A stretch of DNA of 13,372 nucleotides, taken from NCBI GenBank assembly GCA_900549055.1, contig URNB01000054.1, forward strand, positions 1-13,372, in the 5' to 3' direction. Every line of letters starts with the position of its first letter. The first letter of the stretch is position 1. The notes under the pieces were generated by a model, which was not told the DNA's origin, searched no databases, and saw only the letters and a program-made list of their open reading frames with translations. Origin of the DNA: an uncultured Oscillospiraceae bacterium. Lineage in GTDB: Bacteria > Bacillota > Clostridia > Oscillospirales > Acutalibacteraceae. Positions 12,191-13,372 of the stretch are shown piece after piece. A program made the translations under genes and the position numbers.

Positions 12191-12565
12191 TTAATCAGCT
12201 CTGCATTTACTGCACACACCGTACACGATATATACCGTTGTTTCGCTTGAGAAGTCGTTTTCCTTTGCCGTTCCCGACAGAATATCCTGCTTTAACGGAG
12301 CGTCATAAATTTTCCCGCAGCGTTTGCAATGCAGATGCGCGTGCGGAGCGCTGTTTCCGTCAAAGTGTTCATATCCGTCGCCGACAGATAAAGAAAGTAT
12401 AACGCCTTCTTCGCTTAGAGCCGCAAGGTTACGGTAGACCGTTCCGAGACTTATATTCGGAATAACCTTGCGTACCTCGTTATAAACGGCAGATGCCGTG
12501 GGGTGTGTATCGGTTGAATGCAAAACCTGTAAAATTGTTTCACGCTGCCGTGAATAATTTTTCAT
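12191..12565 (-). CDS. perR: Fur-family peroxide-responsive repressor, PerR type
   Basis: 124 residues from the ATG at 12565; the frame is open to 12607, but GGGTGA lies 5 nt before 12565 and the promoter excludes the longer form. It has the winged helix with HPTASAVYNEVRKVIPNISLGTVYRNLAAL, the metal site HFDG...PHAHLHC, and two CxxC pairs (CKRC and CSKC) for structural zinc. Five residues after the last Cys of the first pair there is Asp (CGKIYD). In PerR this position is Asp and in Fur it is Glu, which decides PerR against Fur. PerR with iron represses peroxide defence genes and is inactivated by histidine oxidation. It heads the operon perR - rubrerythrin - BFD-like - rubredoxin. Confidence 0.82.
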   Translation of the reverse strand: MKNYSRQRETILQVLHSTDTHPTASAVYNEVRKVIPNISLGTVYRNLAALSEEGVILSLSVGDGYEHFDGNSAPHAHLHCKRCGKIYDAPLKQDILSGTAKENDFSSETTVYIVYGVCSKCRAD

Positions 12566-12576
12566 TGAATCACCCA

Positions 12577-12590
12577 AATCAATAATGATT
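12577..12590. promoter_or_regulatory. Possible PerR/Fur-like operator
   Basis: AATCA-ATAA-TGATT, an AT-rich palindrome with 5-bp arms. It lies between the transcription start and the ribosome site of perR. AT-rich 7-1-7 dyads near TTATAATnATTATAA are the PerR box pattern; the match here is partial. Position supports autoregulation. Confidence 0.4.
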
Positions 12591-12598
12591 ACTATTTT

Positions 12599-12626
12599 AT
12601 TATACACGCAAATTTGATTTTGTCAA
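12599..12626 (-). promoter_or_regulatory. Sigma-A promoter of the perR operon
   Basis: Minus strand: perfect TTGACA (12626-12621), a 16-bp spacer and perfect TATAAT (12604-12599). The start of transcription would be near 12592. The stop of the tex fragment overlaps the -35 box. Confidence 0.88.
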
Positions 12627-12649
12627 GAACTTTTTTCAAAAACCTTGAC

Positions 12650-13176
12650 ATTATTCACCGAGACCTTAAGTATGCCCTCCTTTTCGCCTCTGTTCACGGC
12701 AAGTATTCTGTGGTCGGGTATTTTGGAGAGCGGTTCGCTGTAATCCTTATACATTTCGTAAACGCCGATATCCTCCGTGATTGCCTTGACGGTAAGCATA
12801 CCGTGCGCAAGGCAAACAAATCTCATACGTTTGCGTATGTCGGCGTCGTCGGAAATTTTTTCGGCAATTATATCCATAGCTCCCGTAAGCGCTTCTTCTG
12901 CTGTTTCAACCCCTTTTTCGGGGTTTATATATTCTGCCGCAAGCATCATAGGAGGTTTGCAGTCGGGCGCCTGTCTGTAAATTTCCTCCGCTAACGGCTC
13001 AAGACCTTTTTCTTTTGCGGTTTTTCTTGTAGGGACGGTATAAATCGTCAAGCTCGGTCAGAGTTTTCGCTCCGTCTATCGCGGCGGAAAGCTCATCGGT
13101 TAAAGCATCCTGTTCGTCTATGGCGGTTTTGATTTTTTGGCGTGTTTCCTCCATATTGCGCAGATAGTTAAGCTGC
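12650..13176 (-). pseudogene. tex: Tex, internal fragment with a frameshift
   Basis: Beginning near 13176 the minus strand reads QLNYLRNMEETRQKI ... LTELDDLYRPYKKNR in one frame and, after about 13025-13040, AKEKGLEPLAEEIYRQ ... DHRILAVNRGEKEGILKVSV in another. Both are consecutive parts of Tex (about residues 65-250). At the frame change roughly six conserved residues are missing, between Lys-Lys and Ala-Lys-Glu-Lys-Gly, so a short non-triplet deletion is likely, perhaps between CGCAAAA-type repeats. The upstream edge joins unrelated DNA at about 13176; the downstream edge, after KVSV, joins the perR promoter region. No start codon or ribosome site belongs to it, so it is dead. It is not a duplicate of the fragment at 10928-11128 but its exact continuation. 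Confidence 0.85.
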
Positions 13177-13181
13177 GGAAA

Positions 13182-13236
13182 TGAAAAAAGGGACTTAAAA
13201 TCCGGAAAATTTCATATCCCCGGTTCAAGTCCCTTT
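13182..13236 (-). terminator. Rho-independent terminator upstream of the tex fragment
   Basis: A 10-bp perfect stem (AAAGGGACTT at 13187-13196 with 13227-13236) has a long internal loop containing a CCGG/CCGG mini-stem. A T-run (CCCTTTTTTC) follows on the minus strand. It would end a transcript coming from beyond the right edge of the window. Confidence 0.65.
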
Positions 13237-13329
13237 GGTCGAACATATTATTAAATTTTGTGCCCTAAAAATGCTTTTCAATTTTTGCCTCATAAATGCT
13301 TGAAAACCCTTGAATAATCAAGGTCACTG

Positions 13330-13366
13330 AAAAAGTCAGATCTACAAAGTAGGTCTGGCTTTTTTA
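13330..13366 (+). terminator. Rho-independent terminator on the plus strand
   Basis: GTCAGATCTAC (13335-13345) pairs with GTAGGTCTGGC (13349-13359) through 11 positions including two G-U wobbles, with an AAA loop and at least six Ts behind it. On the minus strand the wobbles would be A-C mismatches, so the plus strand is favoured. No plus-strand gene ending here is visible. Confidence 0.7.
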
Positions 13367-13372
13367 GTTAAA

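Larger units (their letters stand above)
13177..13372. other. AT-rich stretch without a recognised gene
   Basis: No open frame with a ribosome site or a recognisable domain was found. It holds a minus-strand terminator at its left edge and a plus-strand terminator at its right edge, suggesting that genes converged here or that DNA from two places has been joined. It may be the end of whatever was joined to the tex fragment. Confidence 0.5.

Noticed and set aside
12623..13051. A 142-residue protein starting at 13051
   Set aside because: The apparent Met is created by the frameshift in tex; Tex similarity begins only at AKEKG and there is no ribosome site.
13218..13236. GGTTCAAGTCCC, which looks like a tRNA T-arm
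   Set aside because: The five bases on each side cannot pair as a T-stem and no acceptor or anticodon arm is found. The bases belong to a terminator stem.

Overview
The window reads as DNA from an anaerobic, low-to-moderate-GC Bacillota, probably a gut clostridium of the Oscillospiraceae/Ruminococcaceae type. The evidence is a PerR/reverse-rubrerythrin/rubredoxin operon, a YtrA-type GntR regulator with an ABC transporter, a BirA-controlled bioY promoter, SpoVG, strong AGGAGG-type ribosome sites and frequent GTG/TTG starts. Every gene that can be named confidently is on the minus strand. The one plus-strand coding signal is a short kinase-like fragment at the left edge. No RNA gene, complete insertion sequence or CRISPR array was seen.

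Layout from left to right: (1) 1-166, the start of bioY broken in mid-gene and joined to a histidine-kinase-like fragment; its promoter lies in a BirA-type operator at 210-253. (2) 277-585, thioredoxin. (3) 646-1708, a YtrA-type GntR repressor followed by a gene that starts as an ABC ATPase and ends as a membrane permease, with an operator/promoter at 1721-1770. (4) 1851-2642, a short-chain dehydrogenase with its own promoter. (5) 2874-3869, a Fic gene interrupted by one in-frame TAG. (6) 4173-8889, a Tad/Flp-type pilus module transcribed spoVG - small pilin-like protein - prepilin peptidase - CpaB - TadZ-like - TadA/CpaF - TadB; TadB is cut and fused to a piece of an ECF-transporter ATPase. 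(7) 8999-10796, parA-parB, a separate operon. (8) 10928-13176, perR - rubrerythrin - BFD-like [2Fe-2S] protein - rubredoxin, flanked on both sides by pieces of tex. (9) 13177-13372, no gene seen, two terminator-like hairpins.

ParA, ParB and SpoVG next to a Tad pilus set suggests an integrative/conjugative element or plasmid-derived island whose accessory module builds a surface or mating pilus. This is inference: no relaxase, integrase or coupling protein is present. Within the module almost all starts overlap the preceding stop (1, 4 or 8 nt), so the ATPases, CpaB and TadB should be made in step. A hairpin after the pilin gene could set a high pilin:machinery ratio.

Two observations stand out. 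First, parA carries an in-frame GC-rich insert of about 21 codons directly after its DADPQG motif, made of three adjacent perfect palindromes; parB has a similar palindrome in a linker. Second, the window holds at least six joins in the middle of genes (near 55, 1170, 4180, 4418, 10950, 12655 and 13176). The two tex fragments break at the same codon but lie in permuted order. Either this is a rearranged genome with an element inserted in tex, or the contig is chimeric. The sequence alone cannot decide, and adjacency across those joins should not be trusted.
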